Shown here piece by piece: positions 52,804 to 63,870 of a DNA stretch of 64,000 nucleotides. A model generated the notes under the pieces. That model searched no databases, had not been told where the DNA came from, and saw only the letters and a list, made by a program, of their open reading frames with translations. Numbering within the stretch: the stretch's first letter is position 1; each line of letters begins with the position of its first letter. Source of the stretch: Anaerolineaceae bacterium (GTDB taxonomy: Bacteria; Chloroflexota; Anaerolineae; Anaerolineales; Anaerolineaceae); NCBI GenBank assembly GCA_016841445.1, contig JAENZD010000004.1, positions 1-64,000 of the forward strand, read 5' to 3'. The translations under genes were made by a program, and so were the position numbers.

Positions 52804-54699
52804 TTATTCTACCATATCCATGTTAGTCTCCTGGGCGGAGATGGCGGCACCGGGTATAGTATCGCTCAGTATTGAAAGGATTATCTCGGGCTGACCTCCC
52901 TGTGCGGCGGTCACGAGTTTATCGACGGTATCTCGAAGTCCATCAGACGAGATGACTTCTTCACTATCCACTCGATGGATATCAGGGTGGGGCGTGGGAG
53001 AGTAGGCGAAACCTTTATCCCACAAGTCTTCGCTCAGTTTTTCACCAGGCCGGATGCCGGTGAAAACAATTTGAATATCCTTCCCGGGCTCAAGGCCTGA
53101 GAGACGGATGAGATCTTCAGCAAGGTCCAAAATTTTAACAGGCTGCCCCATATCCAGGATATAGTTCTCTCCGCCCTGGCTGAGGGTAGATGCTTGTAGA
53201 ACCAGGTGTACGGCTTCAGGGATGGTCATAAAATACCGTTTCATCTCGGGGTGGGTGACCGTGACCGGCCCGCCGGATGCAATCTGTCGCTTGAAGCGCG
53301 GTACCACGCTGCCGCGGCTTCCCAGGACATTCCCAAAACGCACAACCGAAAAAGCTCGTTGATGCTGGTGGGCAGCATCCAGTACCAGCATTTCTGCAAT
53401 TCGCTTGGTGGCTCCCATCACGCTCACAGGACGGATAGCTTTATCGGTTGAGATCATCACTAACCGTTGAACGCCAAATTGGATAGCAGCATTAACGATG
53501 TTTTTTGTACCCAAAATATTATTGGTGATGGCCTCTTCGATATTACTCTCCATCAATGGGACGTGCTTATGCGCGGCAGTATGAAAAATGACTTCAGGTT
53601 GCCAGCGTTCAAACAGAACCGATAGGCGGGGCAAATCACGGACATCAGCAATGAGCGGGAGAATTTCCAGCGATGGAAAATCTTCTTTGAGTTCGATCAG
53701 CGCACTGAAAATGCTGTTCTCGCCGTGGCCCAGCATTAATAATCTTTTTGGGGCAAGTTGGGCGATTTGGCGGCAGAGCTCACGCCCGATGGACCCACCT
53801 GCACCGGTGACCATCACCACCCGGTCTTCAAGGACCTTACCCAGGGTTTCCGTATCTAATCTTGCCGGTTCCCGGCGCAGCAGGTCGGAAATATCGACCT
53901 CACGCAAACGGCTCACGCTGACTGCACCACCAATCAGCTCATACAAGCCAGGCATTGTGCGGAAGGGGATACCGTTTTGACGACAGTTTTCTGTTATCTT
54001 ACGTAAGACATCACCAGATGCGCTTGGGATCGCGATCAAGGCCTCATCAATGTGGTATGTGCTTAGTACAGTGTTGATTTCATCGATGGGCTCCAAAACG
54101 GGCACGCCATGAATCACGCTGCCTTTTTTCGCCGGGTCATCATCAAGGAAACCAATGGGTTCCATGTTAAGCTGTGGATTTCGCTTCAATTCCCGAACGA
54201 CCATTGCGCCGGCATCACCTGCACCAATCACCAGGACCGAGCGTTTGCGTCTGAGTTTATAAGGTGAGCCAATCGCAGCGGTTGACGAACGTTCTGCGAG
54301 CAGCCTGAATGCAAAGCGCAGACCGCCTGCGAACAGCATGGATAACAGCCAGTCGATGATCAGAACGGATCGCGGAAAACCCCTGAAAACATTTGCATAA
54401 AAAAGGCCCAGCATGATCCCCGAAACAATGATGGAGGCTGTTGTCACAGCTAAAAGGATCAATACCAGTTCACGGATGCTGGCGTAGCGCCAAACACGGC
54501 GGTAGATTCCAAAAAAATAATAAATGAGAGGCTTGATAACCAGTGCGATCCCAACCATCCATAAGATGGAGGATAAATAGGTTGGGAGACCGATCAACTC
54601 CAGGCGGATCATATAGCTTGCGATAACGGAAAAAACGCTCAGGAAGAGATCCCCGAGCAAAATATACCGGTTCCTAATTTTTTTAACGAAAATTCTCAT
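52804..54699 (-). CDS. Nucleotide-sugar 4,6-dehydratase, membrane-bound (CapD/PglF/WbpM type)
   Basis: 631 residues. Four N-terminal membrane helices, a first Rossmann domain (GAGDAGAMVVRELKRNP near residue 158), then the dehydratase domain (VTGAGGSIGRELCRQI near 296; STDKAIRPVSVMGATKR near 413, with Met replacing Tyr of the usual YxxxK). Converts UDP-N-acetylglucosamine to a 4-keto-6-deoxy sugar for surface glycans. Next to the initiating sugar transferase. Confidence 0.92.
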   Translation of the reverse strand: MRIFVKKIRNRYILLGDLFLSVFSVIASYMIRLELIGLPTYLSSILWMVGIALVIKPLIYYFFGIYRRVWRYASIRELVLILLAVTTASIIVSGIMLGLFYANVFRGFPRSVLIIDWLLSMLFAGGLRFAFRLLAERSSTAAIGSPYKLRRKRSVLVIGAGDAGAMVVRELKRNPQLNMEPIGFLDDDPAKKGSVIHGVPVLEPIDEINTVLSTYHIDEALIAIPSASGDVLRKITENCRQNGIPFRTMPGLYELIGGAVSVSRLREVDISDLLRREPARLDTETLGKVLEDRVVMVTGAGGSIGRELCRQIAQLAPKRLLMLGHGENSIFSALIELKEDFPSLEILPLIADVRDLPRLSVLFERWQPEVIFHTAAHKHVPLMESNIEEAITNNILGTKNIVNAAIQFGVQRLVMISTDKAIRPVSVMGATKRIAEMLVLDAAHQHQRAFSVVRFGNVLGSRGSVVPRFKRQIASGGPVTVTHPEMKRYFMTIPEAVHLVLQASTLSQGGENYILDMGQPVKILDLAEDLIRLSGLEPGKDIQIVFTGIRPGEKLSEDLWDKGFAYSPTPHPDIHRVDSEEVISSDGLRDTVDKLVTAAQGGQPEIILSILSDTIPGAAISAQETNMDMVE

Positions 54700-54720
54700 G
54701 CTTTACGCCTTGGTGTTTTT

Positions 54721-56139
54721 TTATTGGCCTTTGAACCCCAGGACCGTTCCAACAGTTCTTAAGATAATGGAAAGGTCCAAGACCAGGTGCCGGTGTTCAA
54801 TATAGTACAGGTCATATTCCAGCTTTACGGCCGTCTCATCGACCGTTCCAGCGTAGCCATAATTGATTTGCGCCCAACCGGTGATCCCGGGTTTGACCAA
54901 CAGCCTTGCCCGGTAGAAGGGGATCTGCTTTTGGAAGCGTTCCACCATTTGCGGGCGTTCAGCACGCGGCCCAACCAGGCTCATTTCGCCGCGCAAGACA
55001 TTAATGAATTGAGGCAGCTCATCGAGATGTGTTTTTCTCAGGAACCACCCGACCTTGGTGACCCGCTCGTCTTTCTCTGCGGCCATCCGGGCTTGACCGT
55101 CCTTCTCCGCGTCCCGTTCCATTGTTCGGAATTTGATGATCTTATAAGGCTGCCCACCCCGTCCCAAACGCTCTTGCTTGAAAAAAATGGGGAACCCGGA
55201 TTCCAGCAGGGTGGCAAGGCTGATGAACGGCAGGAATAAGATCATGATGAAGGTCCCCAACAAGCCCCCGGCGAAGTCGATCAAAGCCTTTGAGAGCTGG
55301 TAGAGGGTGCTGGTATTTGACTTTTCAACGAAAGAGCGCACGATCCATTCTGCTTCCAGCAGAAAGATCGGCACCCGCGAGAGGACGTCTTCATAGACCT
55401 GGGGCATCAGTGTGAGCGAAACGCCCATTTCCTGGGCTGTTAGGATCGCCTGGAACATGCGGCCTTTCATTTCACCTGTGATTGCCAGGATCAGGTCGGT
55501 GATTTGGTTTTGCTGGATGATATCGATCAGGTCCTGGCTGCCGCCTATTACTTTGAAATTGCCAAAATTTGTCTCTCGTTTATCCGGATCATCATCGATC
55601 AACCCGATCACGTTAAAGGGCGGCGGCCACTGCTCAGCAATGACGTCCACAATGGTTTCACCCGCCTTACCCGCACCAATGATCAAGACCCGTTTCAGCA
55701 GGTGCGGTGCAGTGAAAATGCGGATATATATTAAGCGCCAACCGAGAGTGAACAATGCTGCAAAAACAATAAAAAATGCAACGCCCCGCCTGGGCAGTGA
55801 GTTTGGCGCTGAGGTGAAATAGATCAGCAGGTAAACCAGGGTGTTGATAAGGGTCGCCAAGCCGATTCCCTTTAGGACTTCACGGGGAAGGCTGGCGCGG
55901 TGAATATCATAAAGCTCAATTAATAAGATCACCCAGAAGAAAGGCAGTAAGAAATACCAGACTGGCGGTCGGTCGATGATGAATTCCATTGAGAATTCCA
56001 TCCAGGCATCGCCGGCTGCCCACAGGTAAAGTGCGATGAGCAGGGCGACGGCCGCACTGAGGATATCGCCGATCAGGAGGATGGCTACACGCTCTGAAGC
56101 GCCCAACTGCCATCTTTTGGGTCTGGGTTTTACGTTCAT
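54721..56139 (-). CDS. Undecaprenyl-phosphate sugar phosphotransferase (WcaJ/CpsE type)
   Basis: 472 residues: four to five N-terminal membrane helices, a central Rossmann domain (GAGKAGETIVDVI), a further membrane helix and a C-terminal bacterial sugar transferase domain with KIIKFRTMERDAE, FLRKTHLDELPQFINVLRGE and VKPGITGWAQINYGYAG. Starts glycan assembly by loading the first sugar phosphate on undecaprenyl phosphate. Confidence 0.93.
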   Translation of the reverse strand: MNVKPRPKRWQLGASERVAILLIGDILSAAVALLIALYLWAAGDAWMEFSMEFIIDRPPVWYFLLPFFWVILLIELYDIHRASLPREVLKGIGLATLINTLVYLLIYFTSAPNSLPRRGVAFFIVFAALFTLGWRLIYIRIFTAPHLLKRVLIIGAGKAGETIVDVIAEQWPPPFNVIGLIDDDPDKRETNFGNFKVIGGSQDLIDIIQQNQITDLILAITGEMKGRMFQAILTAQEMGVSLTLMPQVYEDVLSRVPIFLLEAEWIVRSFVEKSNTSTLYQLSKALIDFAGGLLGTFIMILFLPFISLATLLESGFPIFFKQERLGRGGQPYKIIKFRTMERDAEKDGQARMAAEKDERVTKVGWFLRKTHLDELPQFINVLRGEMSLVGPRAERPQMVERFQKQIPFYRARLLVKPGITGWAQINYGYAGTVDETAVKLEYDLYYIEHRHLVLDLSIILRTVGTVLGFKGQ

Positions 56140-56148
56140 GCTACCATT

Positions 56149-57153
56149 TTAACCTTTATTTTGATTTTGAGGGCATATTATACCCCAGAGAAAGCCAGTT
56201 CCCCAGGTGAAATGCATGGTGAGGATGGCCAGCGGGACCCCCAGGACGAAGGGGAATTGCCTGTGTTTAATTGCCATTTGGAGACCAACCAAAAGTAATA
56301 CGAAGACATACAGGCTGACCACCGCAGCCAGCATCCATAAGGCGAAGGGCCAAAATATAGACAGGATAGCCAAAATAACAAGCCCGCTGACAAACAGGGG
56401 AGGTAAGGCCTGGCGAAGGCGAATGGTTTTAGGGTAGCGGCGCAGCATCTGCCACTTCCAGTAGCCGTAGCGCCAGTACTGTTTTGCCAGGGCTTTCAAG
56501 GTACTGCGGGCGTAATATGCTGAACGAATTTGGGGATCAAACCAAACTTTCCCCCCATTTTGATGGATGCGGGCATTGAATTCATAGTCCTCGTTGGCCA
56601 GCAGGGTCTCATCGAATAACCCGACTTCGTCCAGAAGCTTACGGCTGAAGGCACCAAATGGGACAGTATCTACAAAGCCTGGTTTCTCGCTGTAGCGGTA
56701 GCGCGCACCGCCCACGCCAATTGGGTGTCCGGCGGCCACAGCGATGCTGCGTGCAATCCAATGATCTCTACCGGGTTGGATGTCCCAGACACCACCGACG
56801 TTTTGCGCCTTGCCTTCCAGCAGGGCAGCCACTGAGCGTTCGACATACTCCGGGTGCGGCTTTGAGTGGGCATCCATGCGGACGATGGTCGCCCCGGATG
56901 AAGCCTGGATGGCGGTGTTAACGGCGGAGGGGATGGTCTTCTTCTCATTCCGGACCAGCTTTACGACGAGTTCGGGATGGGTTTGAGACCATTCCACAAT
57001 GGCCTGTGGCGTACCATCCGTGGAGCCGCCATCCGCGATGACTACCTCCATATGCTGGATGGGAAAGGTTTGCGCGAGAAGCGCATCCAGCAGCAGGTGG
57101 ATGGTTCGGCGCTCGTTATAGCAGGGAATGATCACTGATACGTCAGGGTGCAT
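56149..57153 (-). CDS. Glycosyltransferase family 2, ExoA-like
   Basis: 334 residues from the ATG at 57153 (the frame opens at a TTG at 57159; neither has a ribosome-binding site). SVIIPCYNERRT near residue 7, ADGGSTDGT near 44 and MDAHSKPHPEY near 95 form the GT-A active site, and the last ~100 residues have two to three membrane helices. Extends the lipid-linked glycan. First gene of the operon. Confidence 0.88.
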   Translation of the reverse strand: MHPDVSVIIPCYNERRTIHLLLDALLAQTFPIQHMEVVIADGGSTDGTPQAIVEWSQTHPELVVKLVRNEKKTIPSAVNTAIQASSGATIVRMDAHSKPHPEYVERSVAALLEGKAQNVGGVWDIQPGRDHWIARSIAVAAGHPIGVGGARYRYSEKPGFVDTVPFGAFSRKLLDEVGLFDETLLANEDYEFNARIHQNGGKVWFDPQIRSAYYARSTLKALAKQYWRYGYWKWQMLRRYPKTIRLRQALPPLFVSGLVILAILSIFWPFALWMLAAVVSLYVFVLLLVGLQMAIKHRQFPFVLGVPLAILTMHFTWGTGFLWGIICPQNQNKG

Positions 57154-57241
57154 GGTCAATTTTTGATCGATCGTTCTTTTTGAGTGGTTTTATATTTGTT
57201 CGTGATTGCAGTATTAGCAGATGTTCAAAAGCAAGGACCGC

Positions 57242-57643
57242 TTAGTCCTGGTTTGAATCCGGCAGAAGCGCAATGGCTTCAATTTCAACTGAAGCACCCA
57301 GGGGCAGCGCTGCGACCTGGATGGCGGACCGGGCGGGGAAGTTTTCTGTGAAGAAAGTGCCGTAAACTTCATTCATCTGGCCAAATTCACCGATGTCTTT
57401 GAGGAAAACCGTGGTTTTGATGACCTTCTCGAGACTGCTGCCGGCTGCTTCCAGGACGGCTTTGAGGTTCGTGAGGGCCTGGCGGGTTTGGGGCTGGATA
57501 CCACCATCGACCAGTTTGCTTGTGGATGGGTCGATACCTAGTTGCCCGGCGGTGAACACCAGGTGCCCGGTGCTGACGCCTGCGGAATAGGGGCCGATCG
57601 CTTTGGGGGTTTTTTCAGCGGTGATGATTTGTTTTTTATGCAT
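57242..57643 (-). CDS. ridA: RidA family enamine/imine deaminase
   Basis: 133 residues; hydrolyses reactive enamine and imine intermediates formed by PLP enzymes. AIGPYSAGV near residue 15 and the ARSAIQVAALPLGASVEIEAIAL ending, with the Arg that binds the substrate carboxylate, are typical. It lies 83 bp upstream of the glycan operon on the same strand. Confidence 0.93.
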   Translation of the reverse strand: MHKKQIITAEKTPKAIGPYSAGVSTGHLVFTAGQLGIDPSTSKLVDGGIQPQTRQALTNLKAVLEAAGSSLEKVIKTTVFLKDIGEFGQMNEVYGTFFTENFPARSAIQVAALPLGASVEIEAIALLPDSNQD

Positions 57644-57873
57644 GAAATCTAAGTGCCTTTCATCTAATATGTTCTTAATGCGGTTTCATTATATCATCAA
57701 GAGCAAAGGTATCGTTGATTTGAGGACATCTTGACTGGTGATCAATTTTGTGGGGAAATGCCATACTTAAAATGGCGTGAGGCCTTCAGGCTTAAAATAA
57801 TTGATTACAGATAAACCATCGCGCTAAATAATTCGCTCCCAAAACAGAGCGACAAGATTAATAGGGGGAAGAT

Positions 57874-57987
57874 ATGGATTTAATGATTGAGACGCCCCAA
57901 CCGAAGCGTCTCACGTCTGACGAGAAATTTGAGGATCGTTGGCGGGAGCGATTTCAGCCCCTGCTTTTCTTGATTCCTCTTACCTGA
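57874..57987 (+). CDS. Candidate small protein, 37 residues
   Basis: ATG at 57874 with AGGGGGAA 5 nt upstream, a good ribosome-binding site. The product (MDLMIETPQPKRLTSDEKFE and a further 17) is charged with a Leu/Pro-rich end and no known motif. It is on the plus strand, between ridA and leuS, in a 364-bp gap otherwise without a gene. A 7-bp hairpin (GAGACGC / GCGTCTC) lies inside it. A chance frame is quite possible. Confidence 0.3.
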   Translation: MDLMIETPQPKRLTSDEKFEDRWRERFQPLLFLIPLT

Positions 57988-58007
57988 TTGCCTTGTTGCC
58001 TGATCGC

Positions 58008-60467
<2,460 letters not shown>

Positions 60468-60551
60468 TATTTTTTCCTCCAAAATATTCTTCACTTTGGT
60501 CTGTTTTCCCTTGTAATTTTTATTCACTATTCACAAATCACCATTTATCAA

Positions 60552-60830
60552 TTAAAACAAAAACGCCATCCCAACAGGGACGACGGTAACTGTACGCCGC
60601 GGTACCACCCTGCTTCCCGGGGCTCATTCAAGCCCGGACAGCTTGGGCCGCGATAACGAGCGGTCCCCGTCGCCGGTTACTGTACTTCACCGGCGCCACC
60701 TGTCTGTTTCAAGACGGGCAAGGCGAGTTCGACCTCAAGTGGCGTTCCGCATCGCCTGCCGGGCTCTCACGGTTGGTTCTCCGGCTCGCTGGCGGATGGT
60801 CTACTACTCCTTCCATGGTGTATTAAGTAT
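60552..60830 (-). promoter_or_regulatory. T-box riboswitch of leuS
   Basis: The conserved T-box AGGGTGGTACCGCGG lies at 60597-60611 (minus). A terminator follows: GTCGTCCC / GGGATGGC (60577-60584 with 60565-60572), then GTTTTTGTTTT. Upstream are a long stem I with AGCGAGCCGGAGAACC and GTGAGAGCCCGG. A CTC triplet at 60725-60727, in GAACTCGCC, stands where the leucine specifier is expected. Uncharged tRNA-Leu would stabilise the antiterminator and allow leuS transcription. Confidence 0.93.
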
Positions 60831-60836
60831 GCAGTG

Positions 60837-60866
60837 ATTGTAACACATACGAAGGCCAGATTTCAA
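60837..60866 (-). promoter_or_regulatory. Promoter of the T-box-leuS transcript
   Basis: TTGAAA (60861-60866), 18-bp spacer, TACAAT (60837-60842), read on the minus strand. Start of transcription expected near 60830, just before stem I. Confidence 0.6.
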
Positions 60867-60900
60867 TACCTGTTTGCTCCACCCTGTTTTTGAGAAAAAA

Positions 60901-61173
60901 AGTTGTGAGTGGTGAATTGTGAGTGGCGAATGGTAAAAGATCTGAGCTGGTAGTTTGTCGCTGGTAGCAGGTCGTCGGTAGATCGGACCTGGTAGGGAAA
61001 CGCTCTGGGTATCCATATTGAGAAAATTGGCTTGAAAATTCATAGCTCTAACGTTAATGATTGTTTAAATCTCCTCAAAAAAGAGGGCTTGTCCCAGTAA
61101 TTGGGAAAGTTCGGGAACGAATCGTGGTATAGTCAGGCGTTAATATTCCGTATATTAAGGAATCCTGCTTATT
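60901..61173. other. Gene-free stretch between the leuS T-box and the LysE gene
   Basis: About 270 bp without a credible gene. A short degenerate repeat (TGAGTGGTGAATTGTGAGTGG, 60905 on) resembles in inverted form the ATTCACTATTCACAAATCACC-like stretch at 60523-60545, so similar simple repeats flank the T-box on both sides. TATAGT at about 61127-61132 is a possible -10 for the LysE gene. Confidence 0.35.
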
Positions 61174-61782
61174 ATGAACCCAGAAATCATAGCACTTATC
61201 TCGTTCGTTGCCGTGACAACTTATACCCCGGGGCCGAACAATATATCGTCGGCTTCAATGGGCGTGCTCTACGGCTATAAGCGGACGCTGCCTTATATGC
61301 TGGGAATTGCTTCGGGATTCTTCATGATGCTGATGCTCAGCGGGTTGGTTTCAGGATTTCTCATTGAAAAAATCCCGGCTTTTGAGGTGATCCTGCGGAT
61401 TGTTGGTGCGCTGTACATTCTCTGGTTGGCCTGGCATACCTTGAAAGCGAGCTACACCTTTGATGAAGCCGAATCCAAGCCCCTGGGTTTTATCCAGGGA
61501 TTCCTGCTGCAGGTGCTGAACGTTAAGGTGATTGTTTACGGGCTGACGCTTTATGGCACCTTCCTGGCGAACAAGATCCCTTCACTACTGCACCTGGTGC
61601 TCTCGGCTGTGATCTTTGCTTGTGTGGGTTTCACCGCAGTCAGCCTTTGGACGTTGTTCGGGGCAGGAATCAAGCGGTATTTGAATAAACCCAGGGTTCG
61701 CAAGGCTGTGAATATCATCCTGGCGCTTCTGCTGGTTTATACCGCTGTTGATATATCGGGTCTATTGGGATTTCTACATTGA
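61174..61782 (+). CDS. LysE/RhtB-family amino-acid exporter
   Basis: 202 residues, about 6 membrane helices. VTTYTPGPNNISSASMGVLYG near residue 15 is the LysE signature, and LGFIQGFLLQVLNVKVIVYGL near 110 matches its second conserved block. Exports an amino acid or similar small molecule; substrate unknown. AAGGA precedes the ATG by 11 nt. Confidence 0.9.
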   Translation: MNPEIIALISFVAVTTYTPGPNNISSASMGVLYGYKRTLPYMLGIASGFFMMLMLSGLVSGFLIEKIPAFEVILRIVGALYILWLAWHTLKASYTFDEAESKPLGFIQGFLLQVLNVKVIVYGLTLYGTFLANKIPSLLHLVLSAVIFACVGFTAVSLWTLFGAGIKRYLNKPRVRKAVNIILALLLVYTAVDISGLLGFLH

Positions 61783-61978
61783 TTTAGCTTGGCAAGAAAG
61801 TTTTTCTTTTTGTAGGTCGGGGTGCGGTGTTCCCCCGATGTTTTGAAAGTTGTAGGTGAGGTGTGGTTTTCTCCTCACCTTATTAATATCTTAATATTAT
61901 TTGGTGCGGTCAAATTCAGACCGCACCCCTGAAAATACACAGTTTGTTGTGGAAAACAAGTGTTGACTATGTTATAGC

Positions 61979-62941
61979 TTATTCAAAAGTTATACTGACG
62001 ATCTCAGAGTCAAATATCGTGTTCCAACTTTCCATGTTAAACACATGAAAACGTAATTCTAATGAATTTATATCAGTAACACCATTCTCTTCCAAATCAC
62101 TTTCCATAAATGTGATTGTATCAAACGCCCTTTTCCCTGAAACCACATCTGAAGAAAATATTGGATCAACCATAAATCCATCAATTGATACATCTCGTGT
62201 TTGTACAGTTACATCTTGATCTGAATTGTTTTCAATATATACATAAACATCAGCGCCCCAAAAGCTGTCTTGACTGTCAAGTTTCTTTACAATAATCTTA
62301 ATTCCGTTTGACTCAACTGCCAAAAAGCCACTATCATCAATTTCCTGAACAAAATTTTTATCGACAGAAGTTTCGATGTGAATTACTTCAGAATCAATTA
62401 TGTCATCCCACGATTCAGCATCAAAGATGTGGAATATAAACTCAATTTCCTTTATAGTAGTGATGCCAGCAACCTCTAGCTCTGAATCCATAAAAGTCAT
62501 TCCGTCATTGATTTTCTTCCCCGTCGCTACATCAGCAGAGAATATGGGGTCTATCATAATATCATTTACTGATACCTTTCGAACTTGAACAGTGATGTCT
62601 TTTTCATTGTTGTTTTCAATTAATAGTTTCAATTCGGGACCAAAAAAAGAGTCTTCAAGATCAAGAGATTTTATTGTTATGATTATTCCTTCCTGATCGA
62701 AAACAACTTGCTCTTCCACGACGATTTCACTGGTCGAACTTTCAACTAAAGGTGAGTCATTTTGTGCTTCCTGGGTGGTTTGATCCACTACATCGGATGC
62801 AACTTCTTGATCTTCAGTTACAACAACTGTGTCTTCAATTACAGGTTGCTTAGACTCTTCGGTAATTTCTGGTGTTCCACCGCAAGCTAATATGGCAAGT
62901 AAGATTATGCAACAAATAGAATATACAGAAAACTTTTTCAT
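61979..62941 (-). CDS. Lipoprotein with two tandem beta-domains
   Basis: 320 residues. Signal peptide with lipobox LLAILAC, an acidic linker (about 25-80), then two copies of a ~105-residue domain (about 83-200 and 205-320). Each copy begins GIxIxxKxLDxxDSFxG, continues IENNxxxDxTVQxRxVS and MxDPIFSxDVxxGK, and ends ESWxxIxDSE. Surface-anchored; function unknown. AGGAGG precedes the ATG. The gene is clearly more AT-rich than most in the window, hinting at transfer. Confidence 0.8.
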   Translation of the reverse strand: MKKFSVYSICCIILLAILACGGTPEITEESKQPVIEDTVVVTEDQEVASDVVDQTTQEAQNDSPLVESSTSEIVVEEQVVFDQEGIIITIKSLDLEDSFFGPELKLLIENNNEKDITVQVRKVSVNDIMIDPIFSADVATGKKINDGMTFMDSELEVAGITTIKEIEFIFHIFDAESWDDIIDSEVIHIETSVDKNFVQEIDDSGFLAVESNGIKIIVKKLDSQDSFWGADVYVYIENNSDQDVTVQTRDVSIDGFMVDPIFSSDVVSGKRAFDTITFMESDLEENGVTDINSLELRFHVFNMESWNTIFDSEIVSITFE

Positions 62942-63223
62942 TTTTCCTCCTGATCACAACTATGAATTTATTTATTCTGAGACTAATAGAGTTTTAATAA
63001 GAGAGTTGGAATTTCTTGTTGACTCAACTATATCATAATTTCTCCTAATAATTCTCGAGAAATATTTTTCTTGTTTACTGAAGAAGTGTCTTACGAAATA
63101 ATAGTGCGCAATTACTTCCGTCATCCTATGCTATAAATGGACATGATTTCTTGATTTGATGTAGTTGGTCGCAGAGCGAATATGGTTGTCACCTCGTCTG
63201 TTGTGATCACTACTACAGTATGA

Positions 63224-63787
63224 TCAATCGCTTTCGTATCGCTCCCATACCCAGGGAAACTTATCTTTCACAAACAAGGCATAAGAGCACTCTGGCGTGC
63301 GTATCATATCCTTCCCCCGGATGTATTCAAGAATATCTTTGTACCACCAATCTAATGCTTTTTGGGAATAGTTTTCAAACCTTGATATCACAAGCTTTCC
63401 CTGCTTTTCCATGGTCAGGAACCAATGGTAGCAGTTCGGGATGATCGTTTCGCTAGTGATTGCGATTGGTTCAGTGCCCAGCCACGCACCGGGGATATTC
63501 TTAAAGGGCTGTAGAATCGTTTCAGGTGGATCAACCTCGTAAATTACACCGCTCAATCCCTCTGAGACTTCTTGCAGCGCATTTGGGTAAATTTCGTGAT
63601 ATTGAGGGACTTTGTTTTCTGTGAAACCATAAGGGAACCAGTAATATGGCCTTTCCACGCCGTTTGCAAGGTAAAAGCCTGCCACAACCTGGTTATCTGA
63701 CAGGTAGATGTAAGGGTGGTCATGATCAGCAAGGCGCGGAACCAGGGTATGAAGATTAAATGTATTGCTGCCGTGGAATAAGTGCAT
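63224..63787 (-). CDS. Protein with an ADP-ribosyltransferase-like N-terminus
   Basis: 187 residues. LFHGSNT at residue 3, PYIYLSDNQVVAGFYLAN near 25 and GVIYEVDPPE near 79 resemble the HGT/HGS, YVYFT...A and IYxVEP elements of the Arr/RNA-phosphotransferase/ADP-ribosyltransferase fold. The remainder is not recognised. No ribosome-binding site is seen. It may be an ADP-ribosylating effector, an antibiotic-modifying enzyme or an inactive relative; no antitoxin partner is obvious in the window. Confidence 0.6.
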   Translation of the reverse strand: MHLFHGSNTFNLHTLVPRLADHDHPYIYLSDNQVVAGFYLANGVERPYYWFPYGFTENKVPQYHEIYPNALQEVSEGLSGVIYEVDPPETILQPFKNIPGAWLGTEPIAITSETIIPNCYHWFLTMEKQGKLVISRFENYSQKALDWWYKDILEYIRGKDMIRTPECSYALFVKDKFPWVWERYESD

Positions 63788-63870
63788 TCTGGTTAACTTT
63801 ATTTTTTTGGGTCGCGAAAATTATGTGAAAATCTTCGTGGGCAATTAATTTTACCCTATCTTAAGAGGGG

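Noticed and set aside
63001-63060. AGGAG plus ATG on the minus strand upstream of the lipoprotein
   Set aside because: The frame stops after two codons (ATGATATAG), so no protein.
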